Assembly: GCF_029714425.1 (NCBI RefSeq)
Contig: NZ_CP121668.1
Span: 310,001-374,000, forward strand
Direction of reading: 5' to 3'
Source of the DNA: Bradyrhizobium sp. CB2312
Lineage (GTDB): Bacteria; Pseudomonadota; Alphaproteobacteria; Rhizobiales; Xanthobacteraceae
Length of the DNA: 64,000 bases
Below the pieces are notes generated by a model. The model was not told where the DNA came from. It worked only from the letters and a program-made list of their open reading frames with translations, and did not search any database. Shown one piece after another: positions 36,689-45,527 of this stretch (the first letter of the stretch is position 1; each line of letters opens with the position of its first letter). The position numbers were made by a program, and so were the translations under genes.

Positions 36689-37471
36689 ATGGCCAAGCGT
36701 TCATTCCTGATCCCCGGCGTCGACAAGCGGCTGCTGATCAAGGACTCCATCAAGGCGATGCCGGATTTTACCCGTCGCCGCTTCATCGCCGGCGGCGCCA
36801 GCCTGGGGGCGCTGACGCTGCTCACCGGCTGCGACGTGATCGACTCGTCCTCGGCTGAGACCATGCTGGCCAAGGTTTCGAAGTTCAACGATGCCGTGCA
36901 GGGCTTCATCTTCAATCCCGACGCGCTGGCACCGACCTTCCCGGAGAGCGCGATCACAAAGCCGTTCCCGTTCAACGCCTATTACGATCTCGACGACGCG
37001 CCCGATGTCGACGGCAAAGACTGGAAGCTCGAGGTGCGCGGCCTCGTCGACAACAAGAAGTCCTGGACGCTGGACGAGCTCTACAAGCTGCCGCAGGTGA
37101 CGCAAATCACCCGTCACATCTGCGTCGAGGGCTGGAGCGCGATCGGCAGCTGGACCGGCACGCCCTTGCGCGATTTCCTCAAGCTGATCGGCGCCGACAC
37201 GCGCGCGAAATATGTCTGGTTCCAGTGCGCCGACAAGGACGGCTACAACTCGCCGCTCGACATGCGCAGCGCGCTGCATCCGCAGACCCAGATGACGTTC
37301 AAATACGCGAACGAGATTCTGCCGCGCGCCTATGGTTTCCCGATGAAGATCCGCGTGCCGACGAAGCTCGGCTTCAAGAACCCGAAATACGTGGTCTCGA
37401 TGGAAGTCACCAACGACTACAAGGGCGGCTATTGGGAAGACCAGGGGTATAATTCGTTCAGTGGGAGCTAG
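36689..37471 (+). CDS. Molybdopterin-dependent oxidoreductase, sulfite-oxidase fold, Tat-exported
   Basis: 260 residues. A twin-arginine signal DFTRRRFIAGGASLG lies at about 26-40. It ends in a lipobox-like LLTGC (about residue 51), so the protein may be a Tat lipoprotein. The molybdopterin domain has the cysteine ligand in TRHICVEGWSAIGSW, with GTPLRDFLKLIG following. No C-terminal dimerisation domain of classical sulfite oxidase is present, so it resembles the MsrP/YedY class in size. It sits 12 bases after the cytochrome b gene, so the two form a redox pair. The substrate is unknown. Confidence 0.87.
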   Translation: MAKRSFLIPGVDKRLLIKDSIKAMPDFTRRRFIAGGASLGALTLLTGCDVIDSSSAETMLAKVSKFNDAVQGFIFNPDALAPTFPESAITKPFPFNAYYDLDDAPDVDGKDWKLEVRGLVDNKKSWTLDELYKLPQVTQITRHICVEGWSAIGSWTGTPLRDFLKLIGADTRAKYVWFQCADKDGYNSPLDMRSALHPQTQMTFKYANEILPRAYGFPMKIRVPTKLGFKNPKYVVSMEVTNDYKGGYWEDQGYNSFSGS

Positions 37472-37480
37472 CCCCGCAGC

Positions 37481-37569
37481 CGTAGGGTGGGCAAAGCGCA
37501 AGCGTGCCCACCATTCTATCCATCAAGAAGACCGTGGGCACGGCGCTGTGCGCCTTTGCCCACCCTACG
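37481..37569. repeat. Intergenic palindromic repeat, family B copy 2
   Basis: CGTAGGGTGGGCAAAGCGCA ... GCGCCTTTGCCCACCCTACG with GTGCCCACCA inside. It lies between the convergent molybdoenzyme and MFS genes and overlaps the last codons of the MFS gene. Confidence 0.85.
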
Positions 37570-38767
37570 GCACCGATGATTTGGCCGGCCCCACCTTGCG
37601 CTGGCAAAGCGCCGCCACCGCCCCCAAGGCCAGCAGCGCTGCCGACACATTCAGCGCGTAGCTCAAGCTCCCCAGCGCATCCGTGATCGCACCCACGACG
37701 ATCGGGCCGAGCGTCTGGCCGACGCCGAACGAGATCGTCATCGCCGCGATCGCGGTTGGCCACATCTGCGGCGGATAGTTGAAGCGGACGAAGGCGGTGG
37801 TCGAGCCGACCACGGCGAAGAAGGCAACGCCGAACACCACCGCTGAAATCGCGAGCCATGTCGGGGAATGCCCGAGCATCGGCAAGCCGGCGCCGAGCGC
37901 GTTGGTGCCGAGGATGATCGCGGTGGCGAGCCCGCCGCGATCGAGCGCGAGCACGCCGCGCCAGGCCCAGGGCGTGACGAAGGCCGACAGGCCGATCAGG
38001 CCCCAGAACGCAGCTTGCGCCGCGGCCCCACCGCCGCCGTCGCGGACATAGGCGATCATGAAGGTCATGTAGGCGATGTAGCCCGCACCGAACAGGAAAT
38101 ACGCGGCGAGATAGATCAGCACGGGCAGGATCGCGAAGGTGGCGTGGCTGCCTTCGGAGAAGCGCGCGCCGCTCTCGATGCGAGTCAGGAACAGCGGCAC
38201 GGTCATCGCGGCCGACAGCAGCGTCAGCGCCCACCATACGATCCACCACGAGCCCGGCCCGAAATATTGCAGCGTGAACGGGGCGATCAGCCCCGAGGAG
38301 AGGATGCCGATGCCGGGCCCGGCATAGAACAGGCTGAGCAGGAAGTTGGCCCGCTCCGGGTGCGACTGAGCGATGGTTGCGGCGAGCGCGCCGCCGGCGA
38401 CGAAGCCGGCCGCGGCGCCGAGGCCCAGCACGAGGCGGGCGAGGCTCAGCGCGACGAAATTGCCCGTCAGCGCGCAGGTGGCGAGCGCGGCGACGCAGGC
38501 CAGGGTCCCGCCGCGGATCGCCGCCGCCCAGCCGACCCGCTGGATCAGCCGCGACGCCGCAAGCGCGCCGACGAGATAGCCGACGGCATTGATGGTGTTC
38601 ATGAAACCCGCCGCCGAGTAGGACCAGCCGAGGTCCTCCCGCATGTCCGGCAGCACCAAGGCATAGGCAAAGCGGCCGATGCCGAGCCCGACCGTCGCCG
38701 CCAGCGACAGGGTCAGGATCAGCCGCGCGGGATGTGCGTCGGGTCGAGGGCGGTCAGGCGCGTGCAA
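37565..38767 (-). CDS. MFS transporter of the YbfB/YjiJ group
   Basis: 400 residues if the TTG at 38767 is used. GGAGAA lies 5 bases before it, whereas the upstream ATG gives an unlikely basic tail. Twelve hydrophobic segments are visible. The N-terminal region LGIGRFAYALVLPDMREDLG and the following SYSAAGFMNTINAVGYLVGA are typical of this subgroup. The transported compound is unknown. The start codon is uncertain because no ATG fits. The gene is convergent with the molybdoenzyme gene. Confidence 0.8.
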   Translation of the reverse strand: MHAPDRPRPDAHPARLILTLSLAATVGLGIGRFAYALVLPDMREDLGWSYSAAGFMNTINAVGYLVGALAASRLIQRVGWAAAIRGGTLACVAALATCALTGNFVALSLARLVLGLGAAAGFVAGGALAATIAQSHPERANFLLSLFYAGPGIGILSSGLIAPFTLQYFGPGSWWIVWWALTLLSAAMTVPLFLTRIESGARFSEGSHATFAILPVLIYLAAYFLFGAGYIAYMTFMIAYVRDGGGGAAAQAAFWGLIGLSAFVTPWAWRGVLALDRGGLATAIILGTNALGAGLPMLGHSPTWLAISAVVFGVAFFAVVGSTTAFVRFNYPPQMWPTAIAAMTISFGVGQTLGPIVVGAITDALGSLSYALNVSAALLALGAVAALCQRKVGPAKSSVP

Positions 38768-38889
38768 GGGGTTCTCCGGCTGGTGCAGTGTGGCAGGCCC
38801 GGTGCGCCTTGCACAGCCGCGGTGCGGCAATGGTGTCTTGCCAAGCACGCAACGCCGCTCTAGCACTCCGGCCGAAATTCACGAGGCGC

Positions 38890-38975
38890 CGTCATGCCCG
38901 GCCTTGTGCCGGGCATCCACGTTCTTCGCAGCGAAAGCAAGGACGTGGATGGCCGGGACAAGCCCGGCCATGACG
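38890..38975. repeat. Intergenic palindromic repeat, family E copy 2
   Basis: CGTCATGCCCGGCCTTGTGC and ATCCACGTTCTT pair with ACGTGGATGG and ACAAGCCCGGCCATGACG. It sits 19 bases before leuB, between it and the divergent MFS gene. Confidence 0.82.
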
Positions 38976-38994
38976 AAACGGAGGAAGAACGACC

Positions 38995-40107
38995 ATGGCG
39001 ACCCACAAATTGCTGCTGCTCCCCGGCGACGGTATCGGCCCCGAGGTGATGGGCGAGGTGAAGCGGCTGATCGATTGGCTCAATTCGGCCGGGATCGCCA
39101 AATTCGAGACCGACACCGGCCTCGTCGGCGGCTCGGCCTATGACGCCCACAAGGTGTCGATCTCCGAGGGCGACATGGCCAAGGCGCTGGCCGCCGACGC
39201 CATCATCTTCGGCGCGGTCGGTGGTCCCAAGTGGGACGCGGTTCCCTACGAGGTGCGTCCCGAAGCCGGCCTCTTGCGCCTGCGCAAGGATCTGGCCCTG
39301 TTCGCCAACCTCCGCCCCGCGGTGTGCTACCCGGCGCTGGCCGACGCCTCCAGCCTGAAGCGCGAGGCGGTCGAGGGCCTCGACATCGTCATCGTGCGCG
39401 AGCTCACCGGCGGCGTCTATTTCGGCGAGCCCAAGACCATCACCGATCTCGGCAATGGCCAGAAGCGCGCCGTCGATACCCAGGTCTACGACACCTATGA
39501 GATCGAGCGCATCGGCCGCGTTGCCTTCGAGCTTGCCAGGAAGCGCAAGAACAAGGTGACGTCGATGGAGAAGCGCAACGTCATGAAGTCGGGCGTGCTC
39601 TGGAACGAGGTCATGACTCAGGTCCACAAGCGCGAATACCCTGATGTCACGCTCGAGCACCAGCTCGCCGATTCCGGCGGCATGATGCTGGTGAAGTGGC
39701 CGAAGCAGTTCGACGTCATCGTTACCGACAATCTGTTCGGCGACATGCTGTCCGATATCGCGGCGATGCTGACCGGCTCGCTCGGCATGTTGCCCTCGGC
39801 TTCGCTCGGCGAGGTCGACGTCAAGAGCAAGAAGCGCAAGGCGCTGTACGAGCCGGTGCACGGCTCGGCGCCCGACATCGCCGGCAAGGGCCTCGCCAAT
39901 CCCATCGCGATGATCTCGTCGTTCGGCATGGCGCTGCGCTATTCCTTCGACATGGGCGATCTTGCCGACAAGGTCGACGCCGCCATCGCCGCCGTGCTCG
40001 CGAGTGGCTTGCGCACCGCCGACATCAAGTCGGAAGGCACGACGGCTGCTTCCACCACGCAGATGGGCGAGGCGATTTTGAAGGAATTGCAGAAGCTGCA
40101 CGCCTGA
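38995..40107 (+). CDS. leuB: 3-isopropylmalate dehydrogenase
   Basis: 370 residues. The N-terminal [13 protein letters not shown] is standard for the family. Substrate-binding residues lie in [17 protein letters not shown] and the metal/active-site part in [21 protein letters not shown]. It oxidatively decarboxylates 3-isopropylmalate with NAD+ in leucine synthesis. A strong ribosome-binding site (GGAGG, 8 bases upstream) supports the start. leuC and leuD are in the same window but 10-13 kb away on the other strand. Confidence 0.97.
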   Translation: MATHKLLLLPGDGIGPEVMGEVKRLIDWLNSAGIAKFETDTGLVGGSAYDAHKVSISEGDMAKALAADAIIFGAVGGPKWDAVPYEVRPEAGLLRLRKDLALFANLRPAVCYPALADASSLKREAVEGLDIVIVRELTGGVYFGEPKTITDLGNGQKRAVDTQVYDTYEIERIGRVAFELARKRKNKVTSMEKRNVMKSGVLWNEVMTQVHKREYPDVTLEHQLADSGGMMLVKWPKQFDVIVTDNLFGDMLSDIAAMLTGSLGMLPSASLGEVDVKSKKRKALYEPVHGSAPDIAGKGLANPIAMISSFGMALRYSFDMGDLADKVDAAIAAVLASGLRTADIKSEGTTAASTTQMGEAILKELQKLHA

Positions 40108-40123
40108 CGGCAAGCACCGCACT

Positions 40124-40215
40124 CGTAGGGTGGGCAAAGCGAAGCGTGCCCACCAATCGATTGCGATTAGAGAGAGATGGTGGGCACGGCGCGCTGCGCC
40201 TTTGCCCACCCTAGG
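40124..40215. repeat. Intergenic palindromic repeat, family B copy 3
   Basis: CGTAGGGTGGGCAAAGCGAA ... GCGCCTTTGCCCACCCTAGG. It lies in the 130-base gap after leuB. Confidence 0.87.
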
Positions 40216-40237
40216 GCACCTGCTTCCGGAGCCACTC

Positions 40238-40876
40238 ATGGATGCCTCACCCCGCCCCAAGATCGCAGAAACCGTCATCCATGAAACAGTGCGCCAGCGC
40301 GAAGCGCAGATCGGGCGCCGCTGCGAGATCCTCGCCAACACCCGCATCGAATATGCCTCGCTCGGCGATTACTCCTATCTCGGCGAGTCCTGCGACGTCG
40401 CTGACGCTGCCATCGGCAAATTCACCGCGATCGCCAATTCGGTGCGGATCGGTGCGCCCAATCATCCGATGGGCCGCGCGTCCCAGCATCGCTTCACCTA
40501 TGTCCCCGAATATTACGAGGCGAGCGCGACGCGTGACCGCGGCTTCTTCGCTGATCGCCGCGGCGACCGCGTCATCGTCGGCAATGACGTCTGGATCGGC
40601 CACGCCGCGATTCTGCTGCCGGGTGTCACGGTCGGCGACGGCGCGGTGATCGCGGCGGGCGCGGTCGTCAGCCGCGATGTCGCGCCCTACACGATCGTCG
40701 GCGGCGTTCCCGCGCGCCCCATCCGCAAGCGCTTTCCCGATTCCGTCGCGGCGAGCCTGCGCCGTATCGCCTGGTGGGATTGGCCGGACGAGCTCATCTT
40801 CGAGCGCCTCGGCGATTTCCGCTCCGAGGCGATCGAGGAATTTTGCCGACGCTATGACCCGGCTGCCAACGCGTAG
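40238..40876 (+). CDS. Hexapeptide-repeat acetyltransferase, phosphonate-metabolism-type family
   Basis: 212 residues from ATG 40238, with CCGGAG a few bases upstream. The longer frame into repeat B was rejected. The left-handed beta-helix repeats are visible as [27 protein letters not shown] and [46 protein letters not shown] and the C-terminal [13 protein letters not shown] are characteristic of the transferase family often found with phn genes. No phosphonate genes are present here. It probably acetylates a small phosphorylated or aminated compound using acetyl-CoA; the acceptor is unknown. Confidence 0.82.
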   Translation: MDASPRPKIAETVIHETVRQREAQIGRRCEILANTRIEYASLGDYSYLGESCDVADAAIGKFTAIANSVRIGAPNHPMGRASQHRFTYVPEYYEASATRDRGFFADRRGDRVIVGNDVWIGHAAILLPGVTVGDGAVIAAGAVVSRDVAPYTIVGGVPARPIRKRFPDSVAASLRRIAWWDWPDELIFERLGDFRSEAIEEFCRRYDPAANA

Positions 40877-40883
40877 CCTCAGC

Positions 40884-40969
40884 TGTCATTGCGAGGAGCG
40901 AAGCGACGAAGCAATCCAGAATCGTTCCGCAGAGAGATTCTGGATTGCTTCGCTGCGCTCGCAATGACG
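40884..40969. repeat. Intergenic palindromic repeat, family A copy 4
   Basis: TGTCATTGCGAGGAGCGAAG and AAGCAATCCAGAATC pair with ATTCTGGATTGCTTCGCTGC and CTCGCAATGACG. The left arm has a GGAGCGAAGCGA variation compared with the other copies. Confidence 0.82.
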
Positions 40970-41008
40970 ATGTAGAGGCAAGTGTGCCCTATGACACCTC
41001 GCAAAATC

Positions 41009-41039
41009 AAAAAGGCCGGGCGTGAAGCCCGGCCTTTTG
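41009..41039. terminator. Bidirectional rho-independent terminator
   Basis: AAAAGGCCGGGC and GCCCGGCCTTTT form a long stem with a short loop. T-runs lie on both sides. It serves the convergent acetyltransferase and exported-protein genes. Confidence 0.85.
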
Positions 41040-41058
41040 ATTCGGTCGCCGCGCCGCC

Positions 41059-41445
41059 TCAGTACAGCGGGAAATTCCGCGGATAGCCGCCGACGTCGGC
41101 CGGCGTCGAGAGCGGCTGGCGATCGATCGGACGGTTGTTGTTCTCGCGTGCGAAGGTTGGATAGCCGATCTCCGGCGGGAAAGCGTAATCCATGAACTTG
41201 CGGTCGCCCGGATTGACCTCGGTGCCGCCGTCGAGCCAGGAGCGCTTGCTCACATAGATGCGGGTGCGACCCTGCTGGTAGACCGAGTTGGGGCCGCTCG
41301 GGCCGTAATAGACCCGGCCGCGCTCGTCATAGCGCTTGGTCTTGGTGTCGGCCGCAGCCGGCGTCGCGAAGGCCGCGGCAATGACGGCGCCCGCCGCTAG
41401 CCAGGTCGCCAATTTGGTTGCCGCAGAAAATGTCGAGCTCATCAC
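41059..41445 (-). CDS. Small exported protein of unknown function
   Basis: 128 residues. The signal peptide ends near PAAADT (residue 33). The mature part is polar and rich in tyrosine, glycine and proline (VYYGPSGPNSVYQQGRTR). No cysteines or family motifs are apparent. A second ATG lies at the next codon. It is a single gene followed by a terminator. An envelope or periplasmic role is inferred from the signal peptide only. Confidence 0.7.
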   Translation of the reverse strand: MMSSTFSAATKLATWLAAGAVIAAAFATPAAADTKTKRYDERGRVYYGPSGPNSVYQQGRTRIYVSKRSWLDGGTEVNPGDRKFMDYAFPPEIGYPTFARENNNRPIDRQPLSTPADVGGYPRNFPLY

Positions 41446-41599
41446 GTCCCCTTCAGGCGGCAGGCCGCCAGTCGATTTCGCCCCATACTAGCCCGGCCGG
41501 GGTGGTTGCAACTAGGTCTATTGGGTCACACCGGGTGGGAATAATCGTGCGCGCCGGCAAAAAGTTGCATCAATACCAGCCACTTGAGCTTGATGCCGA

Positions 41600-42388
41600 T
41601 CAAAGCGCCCCGCGCAATTGCGCGTTGGCCGCGCCCAGCAGCCAGTCGGAGGCAGCAGCGCCCTCGCAGGCGCGGCGCTTCAGCTCGGCATGGGCGAAGA
41701 ATTCCGCCAGTTTCGGCTCGTTGCCCGAAGCGAGCAGCGTCAGCCGGTTCAGCAGGCAGGCGACCGCCGCGCGCCGGGCGGGCAGCGTGTCGCCCTGGCA
41801 GGAGAAGCCGGAGATCTGCAGCGCCGGCTCCTCGTTGCGCTTGAGGTAGCCGAGGCAGGACGGCGCCGCCTTGTCCGTGCCGACCGGCCGGAACAGGGCC
41901 ACGGGGCCGAATTTGGTGTCGATCAGTCCGGCCTGCTCGAGCGGGGTGGCCGAACCCAGGCCCATCTGGATGGCGAGGTCCGCTGCCGCCGGACGGGCCA
42001 CGTCGAATTCGCCGCCTTCCCGGTAAATCTCGAGCTCGGCTATGGGCTTGTCCGCCTCGCCGGCCCAGCGCATCACATCCCTGCGGCCGCCTTCGGGATG
42101 CCTGAGGATGGTGTAAGAGGCTGTTTTATCTGATGAATCAAGCCGGCTCACAGCGAAGGCCGGATGCGAGCGGTCGGCCACGGTCCAGCCGGGCCTTGTG
42201 GCCGGCTCATCGTCCCGCATGTCGGGCAGCTGGTTGAGGGCCGCCAGCGCCAGGATGGCAAACAGGGCGAGCGCCCCCACATAGGCGAACAGGCGCGCCA
42301 GCGTGCCGACGACCTCGTCGGCGAAGGCTGCAAGCGCCAGATAGAGCTGGGTAGGAGTTTCGGCCGTCCTGGCCTCAGGCGATTGCAT
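41600..42388 (-). CDS. Membrane-anchored protein of unknown function
   Basis: 262 residues. One transmembrane helix (about 33-50, LFAYVGALALFAILALAALN) follows a short cytoplasmic N-terminus. The rest, about 210 residues, should be periplasmic. It contains three cysteines that could form disulfides. The motif YTILRHPEGGRRDVMRW and ALFRPVGTDKAAPSCLGYLKR look conserved-type but I do not recognise the family. It stands alone and is divergent from asd with a 116-base gap. Confidence 0.72.
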   Translation of the reverse strand: MQSPEARTAETPTQLYLALAAFADEVVGTLARLFAYVGALALFAILALAALNQLPDMRDDEPATRPGWTVADRSHPAFAVSRLDSSDKTASYTILRHPEGGRRDVMRWAGEADKPIAELEIYREGGEFDVARPAAADLAIQMGLGSATPLEQAGLIDTKFGPVALFRPVGTDKAAPSCLGYLKRNEEPALQISGFSCQGDTLPARRAAVACLLNRLTLLASGNEPKLAEFFAHAELKRRACEGAAASDWLLGAANAQLRGAL

Positions 42389-42504
42389 CCACGGCCTTCA
42401 GGCATGGTCCAACGTTGTCTTGGGGCCGGTTCTCGCATAGAAGCGCTGCTCTTCCTGTTTAAGCGTCAGCTTCGGGAACGGGCTTTTTCATCGGAGAGTG
42501 AACG

Positions 42505-43539
42505 ATGGGTTACAAAGTCGCAGTCGTCGGCGCGACCGGCAATGTCGGACGGGAAATGCTCAACATCCTCGATGAGCGCAAATTCCCTGCGGACGAGGTC
42601 GTGGCCCTGGCGTCACGCCGCAGCGTCGGCGTCGAGGTCTCCTATGGCGATCATACCCTGAAGGTCAAAGCGCTCGAGCACTACGACTTCTCCGACGTCG
42701 ACATCTGCTTGATGTCGGCGGGCGGCTCGGTGTCGAAGGAATGGTCGCCGCAGATCGGCGCCGCCGGCGCGGTCGTGATCGACAACTCCTCGGCTTGGCG
42801 CATGGACCCCGACGTGCCGCTGATCGTGCCCGAAGTTAACGCGGCTGCGACCGAAGGCTTCAAGAAGAAGAACATCATCGCCAACCCGAACTGCTCGACC
42901 GCGCAGCTCGTGGTCGCGCTCAAGCCGCTGCACGACAAGGCGACGATCAAGCGCGTCGTGGTCTCGACCTATCAATCGGTGTCGGGCGCCGGCAAGGACG
43001 CGATGGACGAATTGTTCTCGCAGACCAAGGCCGTCTACACCAATGACGAGCTGGTCGCGAAGAAATTCCCCAAGCGCATCGCCTTCAACGTCATCCCCCA
43101 CATCGACGTCTTCATGGAGGACGGCTACACCAAGGAAGAGTGGAAGATGATGGCGGAGACCAAGAAGATCCTTGATCCCAAGATCAAGCTCTCCGCGACC
43201 TGCGTGCGCGTGCCCGTGTTCGTCGGCCACTCCGAGGCCGTCAACATCGAGTTCGAGAATCCGATCACCGCCGATGAAGCGCGCGAGATCCTGCGCAAGG
43301 CGCCCGGCTGCCTCGTCATCGACAAGCAGGAGCCCGGCGGCTACGCCACGCCGTATGAAGCGGCCGGCGAGGACGCGACCTATATCAGCCGCATCCGCGA
43401 GGACGCGACGGTGGAGAACGGCCTGGTGCTCTGGTGCGTGTCCGACAACTTGCGCAAGGGCGCAGCCCTCAACGCGATCCAGATCGCGGAAGTCCTGATC
43501 AACCGCAAGCTGATCAGCGCGAAGAAGAAGGCGGCGTAA
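42505..43539 (+). CDS. asd: Aspartate-semialdehyde dehydrogenase
   Basis: 344 residues. The NADP-binding motif VVGATGNVGREML is at about 7-19. The catalytic cysteine is C130 in IIANPNCSTAQLV. The active-site histidine region is in TCVRVPVFVGHSEAVN. It reduces aspartyl phosphate to the semialdehyde, the branch point to lysine, threonine and methionine and to diaminopimelate for the cell wall. dapF, a later step of the same pathway, is at the right end of the window but not linked. A family B palindrome follows. Confidence 0.96.
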   Translation: MGYKVAVVGATGNVGREMLNILDERKFPADEVVALASRRSVGVEVSYGDHTLKVKALEHYDFSDVDICLMSAGGSVSKEWSPQIGAAGAVVIDNSSAWRMDPDVPLIVPEVNAAATEGFKKKNIIANPNCSTAQLVVALKPLHDKATIKRVVVSTYQSVSGAGKDAMDELFSQTKAVYTNDELVAKKFPKRIAFNVIPHIDVFMEDGYTKEEWKMMAETKKILDPKIKLSATCVRVPVFVGHSEAVNIEFENPITADEAREILRKAPGCLVIDKQEPGGYATPYEAAGEDATYISRIREDATVENGLVLWCVSDNLRKGAALNAIQIAEVLINRKLISAKKKAA

Positions 43540-43554
43540 GCTCCGTACCGGTCT

Positions 43555-43646
43555 CGTAGGGTGGGCAAAGCGAAGCGTGCCCACGACCTGCGTTTTAATC
43601 GGAAAAGATGGTGGGCACGGCGCTTTGCGCCTTTGCCCACCCTACG
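43555..43646. repeat. Intergenic palindromic repeat, family B copy 4
   Basis: CGTAGGGTGGGCAAAGCGAA ... GCGCCTTTGCCCACCCTACG, with a variable centre. It lies between the convergent asd and carbonic anhydrase genes. Confidence 0.88.
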
Positions 43647-43670
43647 AATTCAAGCCAAGCCGCGGAAGCC

Positions 43671-44315
43671 CTACACCGCGCTCCGTGCGCTCTTGAATTC
43701 CTTCGCCGCCTTGTCCAGCACGAACAGCGTGCCCTCGGCGACGCCGAAATAGGCCCCGTGCAGCTGCATCTGGCCGCCCTCGACGGCCTTCTGCACGAAC
43801 GGGAATGTCGTCAGGTTTTCCAGGCTGCGGAACACCGCGGCCTTCTCGATGCGCTCGACGAACTGCGCCATGGTCTCGTGGTCGCGCTGCTCCACCACCT
43901 CACCCGGCTTGATGAACATCTGCATCCATTTGCCGATGAAGTCGCCGGGCGTGAGTGGCTCGATCTTGTCGACGAAGGCGCGGATGCCGCCGCATTGCGC
44001 GTGGCCGAGCACCACGATGTGCTTCACCTTCAGCACCGTCACCGCGTATTCCAGCGCCGCCGAGACGCCATGCGCGTTGCCGTCGGGCTGGTACACCGGC
44101 ACCAGGTTGGCGATGTTGCGGACCACGAACAATTCGCCGGGGCCGACGTCGAAGATCACCTCGGGCGAGACGCGGCTGTCGCAGCAGCCGATCACCATCA
44201 CTTCCGGGAACTGTCCCTTCACCGACAGCTCGCGATAGCGGCTCTGCTCGGTCGGCAGCCGCTGGGTGGCGAAGGCCTTGTAGCCTTCCAGCAAATGCTT
44301 CGGGAATGTGATCAT
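43671..44315 (-). CDS. Beta-class carbonic anhydrase
   Basis: 214 residues. Zinc ligands are in IGCCDSRVSP (cysteine, about 44) and in VVLGHAQCGGIRAF (histidine and cysteine, about 103-106). The Asp-Arg dyad DSR is present. It interconverts CO2 and bicarbonate to supply bicarbonate for carboxylases. It is divergent from the CitE-like gene, with about 110 bases between. Bicarbonate supply for fatty-acid or amino-acid synthesis is the likely role. Confidence 0.94.
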   Translation of the reverse strand: MITFPKHLLEGYKAFATQRLPTEQSRYRELSVKGQFPEVMVIGCCDSRVSPEVIFDVGPGELFVVRNIANLVPVYQPDGNAHGVSAALEYAVTVLKVKHIVVLGHAQCGGIRAFVDKIEPLTPGDFIGKWMQMFIKPGEVVEQRDHETMAQFVERIEKAAVFRSLENLTTFPFVQKAVEGGQMQLHGAYFGVAEGTLFVLDKAAKEFKSARSAV

Positions 44316-44426
44316 GACCTATGCCTAACCATAGAGCCGGGGAACGAACAAGCCTTTCGAATAGGCAGGCCAAGTGCTATCGGCTCGGGGCAGAATGGAC
44401 ACGAGGAAACCGGAAGGAACGTCAGC

Positions 44427-45308
44427 ATGACCCGCCCGCGCCGCAGCCATCTGTTCATGCCCGGATCCAACCCCCGTGCGCTGGAGAAGGCGAGGAATCT
44501 CGCCGCCGACGGTTTGATCCTCGATCTCGAAGATTCCGTCGCGCCTGACGCCAAGGCGGTGGCGCGGGACGGCATCGCCGCCGCGATCGCGGCCAAGGGG
44601 TTCGGCAAGCGCGAGATCCTGATCCGGACCAACGGCCTCGACACGCCGTGGTGGGCCGACGACGTCGCGATGGCAGCCAAGGCCTCGCCGGACGGCATCC
44701 TGGTTCCAAAGGTCTCCAGCGTCGAGGACCTCGACACGATCGGCCGCAAGCTGGCCGAGCTTGGCGCCGCGCCGACCGTCAAGGTCTGGGCCATGATCGA
44801 GACCGCGCGCGCGGTGCTGCATGCCGAGGAGCTCGCCGCGGCCGGGCGCGATCCGAAGACGCGGCTGTCAGGCTTCGTGTTCGGCCCGAACGACATCTCG
44901 CGCGAGACGCGCATCCGCATGCTGCCGGGCCGCGCCGCGATGATCCCGATGATCTCGCACTGCATCCTGGCGACGCGCGCTCACGGCCTCGAGATCCTCG
45001 ACGGTCCCTATAGCGACATCGCCAATTCCGACGGCTTTGCCACCGAATGCGCGCAGGGCCGCGATCTCGGCTTCGACGGCAAGACGCTGATCCATCCCTC
45101 GCAGATCGAAGCCTGCAACGTGATCTTCACGCCGCCCGAGGAGGAAGTCGCGCGTGCGCGAAAGATCATCGCGGCGTTCGAGCTGCCGGAAAACGTCTCG
45201 CGCGGCGCGATCCGCCTCGACGGTGCGATGGTCGAGCGTCTGCACGCCGACATGGCGCGCCGCACGATCGAGATCGCGGACGCGATCGCTGCGATGAGCA
45301 AGGGCTGA
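44427..45308 (+). CDS. CitE-family CoA ester lyase (HpcH/HpaI aldolase superfamily)
   Basis: 293 residues from ATG 44427; GAAGGAAC upstream fits. The much longer open frame upstream overlaps the carbonic anhydrase gene antisense and was rejected. Motifs include RSHLFMPGSNPRALEKA, the metal region DLEDSVAPDAKAVAR and a later KVWAMIETARAVLHAEEL. GKTLIHPSQIEACN near the end is typical of the citryl/malyl-CoA lyase group. The reaction is probably cleavage or formation of malyl-CoA or a related ester. No citrate lyase partner subunits are nearby, so it is a stand-alone enzyme. Confidence 0.85.
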   Translation: MTRPRRSHLFMPGSNPRALEKARNLAADGLILDLEDSVAPDAKAVARDGIAAAIAAKGFGKREILIRTNGLDTPWWADDVAMAAKASPDGILVPKVSSVEDLDTIGRKLAELGAAPTVKVWAMIETARAVLHAEELAAAGRDPKTRLSGFVFGPNDISRETRIRMLPGRAAMIPMISHCILATRAHGLEILDGPYSDIANSDGFATECAQGRDLGFDGKTLIHPSQIEACNVIFTPPEEEVARARKIIAAFELPENVSRGAIRLDGAMVERLHADMARRTIEIADAIAAMSKG

Positions 45309-45527
45309 GATTGCCCTGAGCGCTTCGTCCTGCGCGACGACAGGGGGAATTTGCGGCTGGGAACTCAGCTAATCCATTGATTTGGCTGATGCTGCGGCGC
45401 TGCTTTCGATCACGACCGCGCGAATAAGCGTCGCGGCCGCCGCCGTTGACTTGCGCAAGGCCCACGTCGCAAGGTAACTCCAGCAACAGTTGAACATATT
45501 TGGCCCAACCTTGGACGAGGTGTCCCC

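Noticed and set aside
43608..44426. Long plus-strand open frame extending upstream of the CitE-like gene
   Set aside because: It is antisense to the carbonic anhydrase gene and begins in a palindromic repeat. The family start fits ATG 44427.
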